A DNA stretch of 26,764 nucleotides from the NCBI GenBank assembly GCA_016841125.1, contig JAENZU010000003.1, positions 1 through 26,764 on the forward strand, written 5' to 3'. The notes beneath the pieces were generated by a model. The model was not told where the DNA came from. It saw only the letters and a list, made by a program, of their open reading frames with translations, and ran no database searches. Of this stretch, positions 15,937 to 23,916 are shown piece by piece. Source of the stretch: Melioribacter sp. Its GTDB lineage: Bacteria; Bacteroidota; Ignavibacteria; Ignavibacteriales; Melioribacteraceae. Positions within the stretch are counted from its first letter, which is position 1. Each line of letters starts with the position of its first letter. The translations under genes were made by a program, and so were the position numbers.

Positions 15937-17559
15937 ATGAATAAGCTTAAAGAACGAATATATATAAAACAGTGGCTGGATTTAAAACCGTATGATAGTC
16001 AAACTCCTACAGACGGATATTATTTAAAACTCTGCAATGATATCAAAAAGTCAATTATTACAAATAAACAATCATTTGCGCTTCAGATTTATTTAGACAA
16101 TGATGAGATTGATGTATTGGCATGCTTTTTAACCTCTTATTTTGAGGATTTAGTTTCAGGTACAAATATTTGGAATACTTTTATTAAAGTTCATAAAAGA
16201 CTTTATGGAAAGTATATGCCTTTTTACAAGGTAGATGAATATTATGAGCAAGAAATTAATTTATCAGACATATGCTTTTTGATTTGGTATTTTTTGAATA
16301 CAATTCAGCAAGAAAAATTTATTGCTCCATTTAACGGCTTTATAATTGAAATATCTGATAAAGTAATGGATGTTTTTGAAAATGTTTGGGAAAATGCTCC
16401 CGAAAATGAACTATTAAAAACATTCTATTCTATTGATGAAAAGGAAACGGATTTTTATATAGCCAGGAACTTGATTGATAATGTTTTATTTAAATCTTAT
16501 TTGTTTTATCCCGATTCACTTCTGGATTTAAGAGATAGTGAAATTGATATTTTAGAGGAAAGTGAAAATGATGAACACTTGCTTAATTTCTTAAACGAGA
16601 ATCGAGACTACAAACTTCATAATACCTATACAAGACTGCTTGGATTAAAAGGTCAAGAATGGGTAGCTGAAATTTTGGGAGACAATCACATTCTAAGCGA
16701 ATTTTTTCCAAAGATTTCTAAGAAAATAAGGGGCTATTTTTTCTATAAGGGTCAAGACAAAGAAAATGTTTTACTTGAGCACATTGCTTCTGGAAAGAAA
16801 TTTAACTTAACTAAAAAATCATTTGACCAGTACGATAGCTTAAAGGATATTGATACCATTCTCGTTATGGGTATAGTCGAATGGGGAAATGAATGGTGGT
16901 TTTCTAGAATATATTTTCAAACTGAAGTTAATCCAGAACTAGTTCTTGATGAAAAAAATTCGATGGAAAGCAGAAGCGCTGTTAATTTTCTGGTCTATCA
17001 AAATAAAGACATAGACGATATTCTTGGCGAACAATTTAAAGCATTTAAAGAGTTCAATAATAACCAGCAAATTGCTTTTATGGATTCGGATAAAATTGAA
17101 TCATTTATTAAAAAATATATCGAGTTCTTTAATAATTCCTTAAAACTTTCCCAAAAAGAAAAAGATGAAGCAAAACAAAGAGCTAGAGAGGATGGATACT
17201 TTGGAGATGAGCATGAAACAAAAGATTTTTCAGAGGTTTCAGAAAGTGGATTAGTATTTTTTAATCCTAAAAGCGGTACAGAAATTGCGTTTGCAGTTAA
17301 TAGTGCTTTCCCTATGAAAAACAATTCGTTTTACAATGAGGAGGAGAGCGAAGAACACATCATGCGATTGTTTTTTGCTGAAGAATTATCAACTGAATTG
17401 GCATTGTTTTGCATTGATAATTTTAAAAAAGAATTGAAATTTTTTAAAACTTCTGAAGGCAAACTGTATCTTGATAATATTGATTTTTTGCTAAGATTTT
17501 GGAAGAGAGGTAATTATTTTACAAAACCTACAATTACATTTACTGGAAAAGATAATTAG
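15937..17559 (+). CDS. large protein of unknown function (possibly DUF3843-like), cassette region
   Basis: The 540-residue protein starts RIYIKQWLDLKPYDSQTPTDGYYLKLCNDI, which resembles the opening of DUF3843 proteins of Bacteroidota; this is recalled from memory and should be treated as tentative. No signal peptide, membrane segment or catalytic motif is seen. The composition is acidic and aromatic with a late Lys/Glu-rich helix (LSQKEKDEAKQRAREDGYFGDEHETKDF). Its left edge is attC site 5; the matching core (AATGTTAAC) was not found on the right, so the cassette end is lost or decayed. It is the largest gene in the array. It is probably intact given its length and single frame. Confidence 0.7.
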   Translation: MNKLKERIYIKQWLDLKPYDSQTPTDGYYLKLCNDIKKSIITNKQSFALQIYLDNDEIDVLACFLTSYFEDLVSGTNIWNTFIKVHKRLYGKYMPFYKVDEYYEQEINLSDICFLIWYFLNTIQQEKFIAPFNGFIIEISDKVMDVFENVWENAPENELLKTFYSIDEKETDFYIARNLIDNVLFKSYLFYPDSLLDLRDSEIDILEESENDEHLLNFLNENRDYKLHNTYTRLLGLKGQEWVAEILGDNHILSEFFPKISKKIRGYFFYKGQDKENVLLEHIASGKKFNLTKKSFDQYDSLKDIDTILVMGIVEWGNEWWFSRIYFQTEVNPELVLDEKNSMESRSAVNFLVYQNKDIDDILGEQFKAFKEFNNNQQIAFMDSDKIESFIKKYIEFFNNSLKLSQKEKDEAKQRAREDGYFGDEHETKDFSEVSESGLVFFNPKSGTEIAFAVNSAFPMKNNSFYNEEESEEHIMRLFFAEELSTELALFCIDNFKKELKFFKTSEGKLYLDNIDFLLRFWKRGNYFTKPTITFTGKDN

Positions 17560-17879
17560 GTACATGAGTATTCCAATTCACACCATCCCTTCGCTGCAAG
17601 GCACATTGGCAAAATGCTCAAAGTCAACTCAGCAACTAAATATTGCCAGGGAGCCTTTTCGCTCGTCGTACTCCAACGCGGACTGAGAGACAATGCAAAC
17701 TTGGTAGATATGTTGATTGAGAATATAAACCGCCAGTGGCTAATAGCCAATATGGGAGTCAGTGGTTTGCAAAAAGTTAGTACATTTAATAAAAATTTTA
17801 ACGGTCTGATTGGCAAGTGACTCGGAAATCCCAGTCTCCTCATATTAACAATCCGTTTTTGTAATTTAAAAATCGTGTT
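17560..17879. other. 320-bp stretch without a convincing gene
   Basis: Short open frames exist on both strands (68 and 95 codons), but neither looks like a known protein and they cover each other. A TGGCT-AAT-AGCCA hairpin is present. Near the right end, ATTAAC...GTTATG could be a decayed attC just before the next gene; the core differs from that expected after site 5. Confidence 0.4.
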
Positions 17880-18626
17880 ATGCTAAAAAGAAACAAGATA
17901 TTCGCCTTTATTGTTTTATTCTCAATTGCTATTAAAATCAATTGTCAAGAGATACAGGTTGACCACGTTATTTCAGTAGTTTCCGATATCGATAAAGCGA
18001 TTAATAGTTACACAGAAAAAGGGTTTAGTTTGAAAAAAGGGCAATTGCATAAAAATGGATTGATTAATGCTCATATAAAATTTAAGAATAATACTTCATT
18101 TGAGTTAATGTCGGTAAAGGGGGCAGCAACAGATGAAACAGCTAAAAATTATTTGGAGCTTCTAAAGAAAAGAGAAGGTGGAGTTTTCATAGCTATTTCG
18201 GGAATAGAATCTCATGAAATGGAAAGAAAACTATTAGATTTAAATATAGAATATAAAACCAGTATAGGAAAAAATTGGGATTATATTACTTTTCCCAAGA
18301 CATCCGGTTTAGCACATTTCTTCTTTATTGATAGCCATATTACGGTAAAAGATTCTGCGAATATATTAACTCATAAAAATGAAGCAGATAAAATTCTAGA
18401 AATTTTTGTGGAGGGAGACGATTACGTTGTTGAATTTTTAAAAGGATTGGGTATTAAATACTTAGGAAAAAATACGGATACTGACTATGGAAAAGGAGAT
18501 GTTTTTTCAACTGTGACTGGGAAAATTATTGTCATTCCAAAGAAAAAGATAAACGAACGACCAAGAGTTAGAGCAATTTTATTCGGGAAAGAAGATAATT
18601 CAGAAAGTTTAAGGATTGAATTGTAA
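17880..18626 (+). CDS. secreted glyoxalase-like (VOC) domain protein
   Basis: The 248-residue protein begins MLKRNKIFAFIVLFSIAIKINCQ, a signal peptide; the Cys could permit lipidation but the lipobox is poor. The body resembles the two-part glyoxalase-like domain family: EIQVDHVISVVSDIDKAINSYTEKGFSLKKGQLHKNGLINAHIKFKNNTSFELMSV, with H in VDHVI and E in FELMSV at the usual metal positions, then a second, weaker repeat. Substrate unknown. It is the second VOC protein in this block, and both are exported, which is unusual for a mostly cytoplasmic fold. Confidence 0.78.
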   Translation: MLKRNKIFAFIVLFSIAIKINCQEIQVDHVISVVSDIDKAINSYTEKGFSLKKGQLHKNGLINAHIKFKNNTSFELMSVKGAATDETAKNYLELLKKREGGVFIAISGIESHEMERKLLDLNIEYKTSIGKNWDYITFPKTSGLAHFFFIDSHITVKDSANILTHKNEADKILEIFVEGDDYVVEFLKGLGIKYLGKNTDTDYGKGDVFSTVTGKIIVIPKKKINERPRVRAILFGKEDNSESLRIEL

Positions 18627-18630
18627 AACT

Positions 18631-18790
18631 GCTCATACCACTCACTCAAATTGAATGCGAGGTTTTGTGGTTTGCTGACTAAGTTTTATCTTAGTAAAGT
18701 TGTTCAACGTGGACATGAAACAAGGCGAGCTTCCGCACAAAATTTAACGCGGGACCCTTAAGAGCAGCTTAATAAAAGGGCACCCTACTT
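18631..18790. repeat. structured intergenic element
   Basis: CTGCTC near the left end can pair with GAGCAG near the right end, and ACTAAG-TTTTAT-CTTAGT (18678-18695) is a perfect hairpin. It precedes a gene whose start region (acattATGA.AAAGAAACAAA) resembles that after the 10459-10595 element. It may be a related kind of element or a decayed cassette junction. Confidence 0.35.
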
Positions 18791-18805
18791 AAAAAATATG
18801 ACATT

Positions 18806-19843
18806 ATGAAAAAGAAACAAACAAAACGAATATTGAGAATAGTATTACTTCTTGGAACCCTAACATCCTTGTTTTTTATGCCATGGATTTTGGTATGGGC
18901 TTGGATATTACCACTTCCGGATACAGTTCAGGAACAAGTTAATAAAGCGACTAATTATGGATTTGATTGAATTATTGTTTATGTGGATCAAGCTGGCAAT
19001 CCGCCTGAGTTTTACGCAGCCGGTTGGCATGACCGAAAAAACAAAATACCTGCCAACCCTAAATCTTTGTTCAAAATTGCCAGTGTCAGCAAATTATATA
19101 CAGCTGTTGCTGTTGCAAAATTGGCATATGACGGACGTATAACTTTGGACAAAACCCTTGCCGATTATTTTCCTGAACTCGTGGGACGAATAGAAAACGC
19201 CGATAAAATCACCGTGAGAATGATGGTTCAACATCGGAGTGGAATTCCAAATTATACCGACACAAAAAATTATTGGGTACATCCGAAACAAAGCGATAAA
19301 GAACGGCTGGATTTGGTACTTGATTTGCCAGCCAAATTTAAACCCAATATGGATTATGAGTATAGCAATACAAACTACTTATTACTTTCAAAACTCATAG
19401 AAAAAGTAACGGGGGAAAGTAAATTTCAATATATCAAAAAGGTGATTTTAGACCCTCTGAATCTAAAAAAGACTTATGGTTCTATTCAGGATGTGAATTT
19501 GAGTGATGTAATGAGCGGGTATTACGTGGGCTATGAAAACGACTTAAAGACTGATGATAATGGTGTAATGCTGGCTACGGCAGAAGATTTAGGTAAATTT
19601 GTTAGAGCTTTAAATGATGGCTCTGTATTTAAAGATAAAAAAGAACAAGAAATCTATACCTCAATTTACAAGTATGAACATACGGGCTTGATTCCAGGTT
19701 ATCAAACGATTGCCGAATATCACAAAGATATAGATGCAGTTGTTATTCAATTCACAAATACTGTTGACTTTGAAGGTTACAACTGGAATTTATCAGAAAT
19801 AATGTATAGCCGAATTGTAAAAATAATTAGAAATAAAAAATAG
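18806..19843 (+). pseudogene. serine hydrolase (beta-lactamase/DD-peptidase fold) interrupted by an in-frame TGA
   Basis: Starting at ATG 18806, the frame runs 54 codons to TGA at 18968-18970, then continues in the same frame to TAG at 19841-19843, 345 residues in all. The N-terminus is a membrane anchor (RIVLLLGTLTSLFFMPWILVWAWIL). Catalytic motifs are intact after the stop: SVSK (SxxK), YSN in YEYSNTNYLL, and HTG in YEHTGLIPGYQ. The TGA sits in NYGFD-stop-IIVYVDQAGNPPEF, where relatives (from memory) have Gly; GGA to TGA is one base change. Restart at GTG 18983 would give a 286-residue form without the anchor. Annotation as peptidase or esterase is equally possible; antibiotic resistance should not be assumed. 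Confidence 0.85.
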
Positions 19844-19975
19844 TCGTAACAATGTATAAAAATAACAACCGAGAAATTATTAAATTCAAGGGTTGTAACC
19901 CGATTCAACTTTCTTTGAATTCTACTGAAATAGAGCCCGCAATCGGCTGCCGCTTTTACACAAACTGTTAAAGCG
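19842..19975 (+). other. attC site 6 (chain broken)
   Basis: The 5' core is AGTCGTAAC (19842-19850) and the 3' core is GTTAAAGCG (19967-19975). Arms GTATAAAAATAACAACCGA (19854-19872) and TCGGCTGCCGCTTTTACAC (19943-19961) pair with six changes, five leaving G.T on the bottom strand. It is related to site 4. The expected partner cores were not found on either side. Confidence 0.7.
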
Positions 19976-20007
19976 TATAAACGAACTACAACATTGGAAA
20001 AAGTTAC

Positions 20008-20871
20008 ATGGATCTAAAAGACATACAAAAATATTTTGACCAGAAAATGCATGAACAAAATAATCTCCCGATTCATGATTTTGAAGGATATTCACCAGCT
20101 GAGATGGAGCTGATATTATACTTCACGTTCGAGGCAGACAGTCCGATAATACTCCAAAAACTCTCTGATTCTGATTATCAAAAAATTCCGATTCTCAATC
20201 AAATTAAATATTTATTGGAATTGATTGACAAAAATGGAGAGATTAAGCTAACCAGTAAAGGATTTTTACCGACAAAAATTGTTGCAGACCTTTATCAACA
20301 AAAATTTCTTAAAGATGAGTTTATTGAAAGAGGCATTTCAAAATTATACAAAGAGACTGATTCAATTACCGTTAACATTACGAGAATTCTGATTGAACTG
20401 GCAGGCCTCACTAAAAAACGCAACGGCAAATTGAGTTTAACAAAGTCTTCATCAAAACTACTTCATGATAACTACGAGTTGTTGCGTTTAATCATTTTGA
20501 CATTCACCACAAAATTTAATTGGGCTTATTTAGACGGATATGGAGATAACCAAATCGGACAACTTGGATTTGGATTTTCATTAATACTACTATCGAAATA
20601 CGGAAATGAAAAACGATTGGATTCATTTTACGCTGATAGGTATTTCAAAGCTTACCCGAAATTATTAGATTCGATTCAACCAACTTATGGAACTTTAGAA
20701 AGCTACTCAAGGGGGTGTTATTCAATACGTACTTTTGAAAGGTTTTTGGATTATTTTGGTTTAATTAATATTCAAGTGGAACGAAATGGACCAAATACTT
20801 TAAAATATATTTCAAAAACTGATTTATTTGATAAACTAATAAAATGCACGCCGCACAAAAAGCGGTTATAA
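20008..20871 (+). CDS. hypothetical protein with FEGYSPAEM motif
   Basis: The 287-residue protein starts MDLKDIQKYFDQKMHEQNNLPIHDFEGYSPAEMELILYFTFEADSPI. This resembles a group of Bacteroidota hypothetical proteins by the FEG-SP-EM pattern, recalled from memory. No signal or membrane segment is seen. Residues about 60-95 (IKYLLELIDKNGEIKLTSKGFLPTKIVADLY), together with a second similar stretch (LIELAGLTKKRNGKLSLTKSSSKLL), look like winged-helix pairs, so nucleic-acid binding is possible but unproven. It follows attC site 6, making it a likely former cassette, though the right-hand core is not recognisable. Function unknown. Confidence 0.65.
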   Translation: MDLKDIQKYFDQKMHEQNNLPIHDFEGYSPAEMELILYFTFEADSPIILQKLSDSDYQKIPILNQIKYLLELIDKNGEIKLTSKGFLPTKIVADLYQQKFLKDEFIERGISKLYKETDSITVNITRILIELAGLTKKRNGKLSLTKSSSKLLHDNYELLRLIILTFTTKFNWAYLDGYGDNQIGQLGFGFSLILLSKYGNEKRLDSFYADRYFKAYPKLLDSIQPTYGTLESYSRGCYSIRTFERFLDYFGLINIQVERNGPNTLKYISKTDLFDKLIKCTPHKKRL

Positions 20872-21016
20872 AAAATTGCTCTATTTAATTTTACACCAAG
20901 TAAAAGTTAGTAGACGGAAATGTACTATGATAACAATCCACTCCGAAATGCCCTACCTTTTATATCCGTGGTTGTTTCCAAGATTATATTTACCGGAACA
21001 TTTTAGTTAGTCGGCT

Positions 21017-22828
21017 ATGATGGAAACTAACCTTAAAGATAAAACCATTGCGGTACTTCCCTTTATAAATATTAGTGCCGAAGATGAGAATGAATATTTC
21101 AGCGATGGAATTACTGAAGAAATTATAAATGCATTATCTAAAATAGAGCAATTAAAAGTCACTTCCCGAACATCATCTTTCTTCTTTAAAAATAAAGAAT
21201 TTACGCTAAAGCAGATTGCCGATCAACTGAATGTTGAAGTCATGCTTGAGGGGAGTGTGCGAATTGCTTCCGGGAAAGTGAGAATTACAGCTCAGTTAAT
21301 TCACGCAGCAGATGACTCTCATTTCTGGTCGGAATCGTGGGACAGAAAACTTGAAAATATCCTGGAAGTTCAGGATGAAATCAGCCTTTTAATTGCTGAT
21401 AAACTGCGGGAGCAATTGGGACACCTTGAAATTAAAGAACATTTAGTAGAAAATAAAACAGTTAATCTTGACGCTTACAACAATTATTTGAAAGCAAGAT
21501 ATTATTTCAATAAATGGAACCCCGGAGACGTAAAAACTTCTATTGATTTATTTAACAGTGCAATTGAAATCGATCCTGATTTTACGGAAGCGTTTGTGGG
21601 TTTGGCGGACGCATACAATTTTATGGCAACAACACAATTTATGTCCCCCGAAAAAGCTTGGGAAAAAACAGTTGAGTACACACACAAAGCATATGCATTG
21701 AATCCTGAAAACCCCGGTGTGCATTACCTGTTGGCAAATCTTTCCTTTTTCACAGATTGTAATTTTGCAGATGCTTACAAGCATATATTAAAATCTCTGC
21801 AGCTAAAACCAAGTTACCCTGAGGCGCAGCAATTTATAGCATTTCTATACATTCTTTCCGGTGAAATGAAGAAGGCAGATCACCACTTGCAATTTGCTCT
21901 GGGCATTGATCCTTTAAACCAGGAAACCCTTTTTTACAAAGCATATTATTACTATCGAATAAGAGAATTTGAAAAAGCATTAAATATTTTTGAAGAGCTA
22001 CTGAAAAAAAATCCTAAAAATATTCCTGCTTTTGTTGTTCATTCGTATTGTATGCTTTTTCAAAAAAGGTATGATGAACTGCTGCAAAGAATTGAAAATG
22101 TGCCTGAAGAAATATTAATTCCGCATGAGCAACTGGGAATTCTTTGCCTTACTAATATTTTAAAAGGAGGCAAAACAAATACCGAAATTTATTTAAAAAA
22201 GTTGGAGAAAGAATCTGAAAGTCCGGCAGCTTTCCAGGCACATTCATACCTGTTTCTAGCATATGCAAATCTTAGAAAATTTGATGAAGCTTTTAATGTA
22301 TTAGAACAGTCATTAAAGTTGAAATCTTCAGTACTGCTTATAAGTTATTCCGATCCCCTGGTGAATGATCTGGTAAAAGATAAAAGGTATGCAGTTTATC
22401 ATAAAAGACTATACGGACATCAAAAATCTGTTTCGAAAAAAAAACCTTTACTCGACCAAAAAACGGCAACAGAGTTTGCCGAAAAAGTTCTGGTTTTTGT
22501 TAAAACAGAAAAGCCATATTTAAATCCTTCCATTTCCCTGCGAGGTTTGGCAGATCAGGTTGAAATTCACCCTAATCAACTTTCATGGTTATTGAATGAA
22601 TATTTAGGGCAAAAGTTCAACGAATTTATAAACCATTACCGGCTAGACCATTTTAAAAAACTGGCAAGAAAACCGGAAAATGCCAAAATTTCCATAATCG
22701 GACTCGCTTATGAAAGCGGTTTCAATTCGAAAACCGTTTTTAATACATTCTTCAAAAAGGAGTTGGGAATTACACCCGTAGAATACCTGCAAAGTTTGGA
22801 TCAAGAAAAAAACAGTTCGCATTTATAA
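21017..22828 (+). CDS. FlgO-like/TPR regulator with C-terminal AraC-type DNA-binding domain
   Basis: The 603-residue protein has three parts. Residues about 8-105 (IAVLPFINISAEDENEYFSDGITEEIINALSK ... LEGSVRIASGKVRITAQLI) match the FlgO-like domain common in CadC/adenylate-cyclase-associated regulators. Residues about 150-450 are TPR repeats (AYNNYLKARYYFNKW; AFVGLADAYNFMA; PEAQQFIAFLYILSGEMKKADHHL). Residues about 482-603 form an AraC-type domain: SLRGLADQVEIHPNQLSWLLNEYLGQKFNEFINHYRL and IIGLAYESGFNSKTVFNTFFKKELGITPVEYL. No membrane segment is visible, so it should be cytoplasmic. It lies 86 bases before an oxidoreductase operon and probably controls it. A second ATG is at codon 2. Confidence 0.88.
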   Translation: MMETNLKDKTIAVLPFINISAEDENEYFSDGITEEIINALSKIEQLKVTSRTSSFFFKNKEFTLKQIADQLNVEVMLEGSVRIASGKVRITAQLIHAADDSHFWSESWDRKLENILEVQDEISLLIADKLREQLGHLEIKEHLVENKTVNLDAYNNYLKARYYFNKWNPGDVKTSIDLFNSAIEIDPDFTEAFVGLADAYNFMATTQFMSPEKAWEKTVEYTHKAYALNPENPGVHYLLANLSFFTDCNFADAYKHILKSLQLKPSYPEAQQFIAFLYILSGEMKKADHHLQFALGIDPLNQETLFYKAYYYYRIREFEKALNIFEELLKKNPKNIPAFVVHSYCMLFQKRYDELLQRIENVPEEILIPHEQLGILCLTNILKGGKTNTEIYLKKLEKESESPAAFQAHSYLFLAYANLRKFDEAFNVLEQSLKLKSSVLLISYSDPLVNDLVKDKRYAVYHKRLYGHQKSVSKKKPLLDQKTATEFAEKVLVFVKTEKPYLNPSISLRGLADQVEIHPNQLSWLLNEYLGQKFNEFINHYRLDHFKKLARKPENAKISIIGLAYESGFNSKTVFNTFFKKELGITPVEYLQSLDQEKNSSHL

Positions 22829-22878
22829 ATCCGAATCCCTTTAAAGTTTTTCCGAACGACTGAGCTCTCGTCTGCCCC

Positions 22879-22898
22879 TATATTTGTTTTCGAAAACA
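22879..22898 (+). promoter_or_regulatory. promoter element and palindromic operator candidate for the oxidoreductase operon
   Basis: TATATTTG (22879-22886) fits the Bacteroidota TAnnTTTG element. The 14-bp perfect palindrome TGTTTTCGAAAACA (22885-22898) overlaps it and the expected start of transcription. The upstream gene encodes an AraC-type regulator, but such proteins usually bind direct repeats, so another repressor is possible. Confidence 0.5.
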
Positions 22899-22914
22899 TT
22901 TTTACAATTAAAAT

Positions 22915-23907
22915 ATGAATGCAAATAAAATGAAAGCGATTGTTGCAGCCGGATACGGAAATCATCAAGTATTGAAATTAAGTGAAGTAGAAACTCCGAA
23001 ACCAAAGGAGACTGAAGTGCTTGTAAAAGTTCATGCATGTTCCGCAACTACCGCAGATACCATGATGCTCTCCGGAAAACCTTATTTTACCCGATTGTTC
23101 GCCGGAGTAATAAAACCTAATCATCCCATTCCCGGTACCAGTTTTGCCGGCGAAGTAGTATCAATCGGCGAAAAAGTTACAGCATTTAAAACCGGCGACA
23201 AAGTATTTGGAGAAACCACTTTGGGGTTCAGTACCAATGCGGAATTTGTTTCTATTCCAGAAAATGGGGTAATTCTAAACAAACCGGAAAATTTGTCATA
23301 TGCCGATGCAGCACCAGTGTGCGATGGTCATTTGACCTCCATTAATTTCCTTAGAGAGATCGGTAAAATTAAGGCCGGTCAAAATGTTCTTATTAATGGA
23401 GCGTCCGGAAGTTTGGGAACTGCAGCCGTGCAGCTTGCAAAATATTTTGGAGCAAAGGTAACGGGTGTTTGCAGCACCGCAAATGTTGGATTAGTAAAAT
23501 CTTTAGGTGCAGATCACGTTATCGATTATAAAAAAGAGGATTATACAAAATCTGAAAAACGTTACGATTTAATTTACGATACTATTGGAAAAAGTTCGTT
23601 CAGTAAATCCAATAGGGTACTTAGCAAAAATGGAATTTACATTTCGCCTGTATTGAAATTTTCATTGATTTTACAAATGATACGTACTTCAATAGTCGGC
23701 GGTAAAAAAGCAAAATTTGGTGCATCCGGTTTAAAATCAAATGCCGAGCTTAGAAAATTACTGACAGAATTAATGGAGATTTTTAATGCTGGAAAACTTA
23801 AAACAATTATTGATCGCCAATTTCCGCTTGAAAAAGTAGCACAGGCGCATGAATATATAGCGGCAGGACGTAAAAAAGGAAACGTTGTAATTATTGTGGA
23901 ATCGTAA
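22915..23907 (+). CDS. MDR-family NAD(P)-dependent alcohol dehydrogenase/quinone oxidoreductase-like
   Basis: The 330-residue protein has the medium-chain dehydrogenase layout. The N-terminal GroES-like part reads MKAIVAAGYGNHQVLKLSEVETPKPKETEVLVKVHACSATTADTMMLSG, with GTSFAGEVVSIGEKVTAFKTGDKVFG near 75-100. The Rossmann part has the glycine motif INGASGSLGTAAVQLAKYFGAKVTGVCS and LGADHVIDYKKEDY. The usual catalytic-zinc Cys/His set is absent, pointing to the zinc-free quinone-oxidoreductase branch. Substrate unknown. An internal in-frame ATG (MKAIV, five codons in) could be the true start. The DUF4386 gene follows 9 bases later. Confidence 0.88.
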   Translation: MNANKMKAIVAAGYGNHQVLKLSEVETPKPKETEVLVKVHACSATTADTMMLSGKPYFTRLFAGVIKPNHPIPGTSFAGEVVSIGEKVTAFKTGDKVFGETTLGFSTNAEFVSIPENGVILNKPENLSYADAAPVCDGHLTSINFLREIGKIKAGQNVLINGASGSLGTAAVQLAKYFGAKVTGVCSTANVGLVKSLGADHVIDYKKEDYTKSEKRYDLIYDTIGKSSFSKSNRVLSKNGIYISPVLKFSLILQMIRTSIVGGKKAKFGASGLKSNAELRKLLTELMEIFNAGKLKTIIDRQFPLEKVAQAHEYIAAGRKKGNVVIIVES

Positions 23908-23916
23908 TAACGGAAA

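Noticed and set aside
17614..17820. 68-codon open frame on + and a 95-codon frame on - over the same bases
   Set aside because: The two frames cover each other, neither resembles a known protein, and neither has a convincing ribosome binding site.
18968..18970. TGA read as glycine (alternative genetic code)
   Set aside because: Other genes here, for example gmhA at 801-803, end at TGA in the right place, so this is a single nonsense change.
18806..19843. Antibiotic-resistance beta-lactamase
   Set aside because: The SxxK fold family is dominated by peptidases and esterases; the motifs alone do not show resistance, and the gene is interrupted.
11178..19975. CRISPR array or IS elements
   Set aside because: Spacing is one gene per repeat, the repeats are not identical, and no transposase or Cas gene is present.
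20851..20865. CCGC/GCGG hairpin as a terminator for the 287-residue gene
   Set aside because: It is only four base pairs, lies inside the coding sequence and has no T run.
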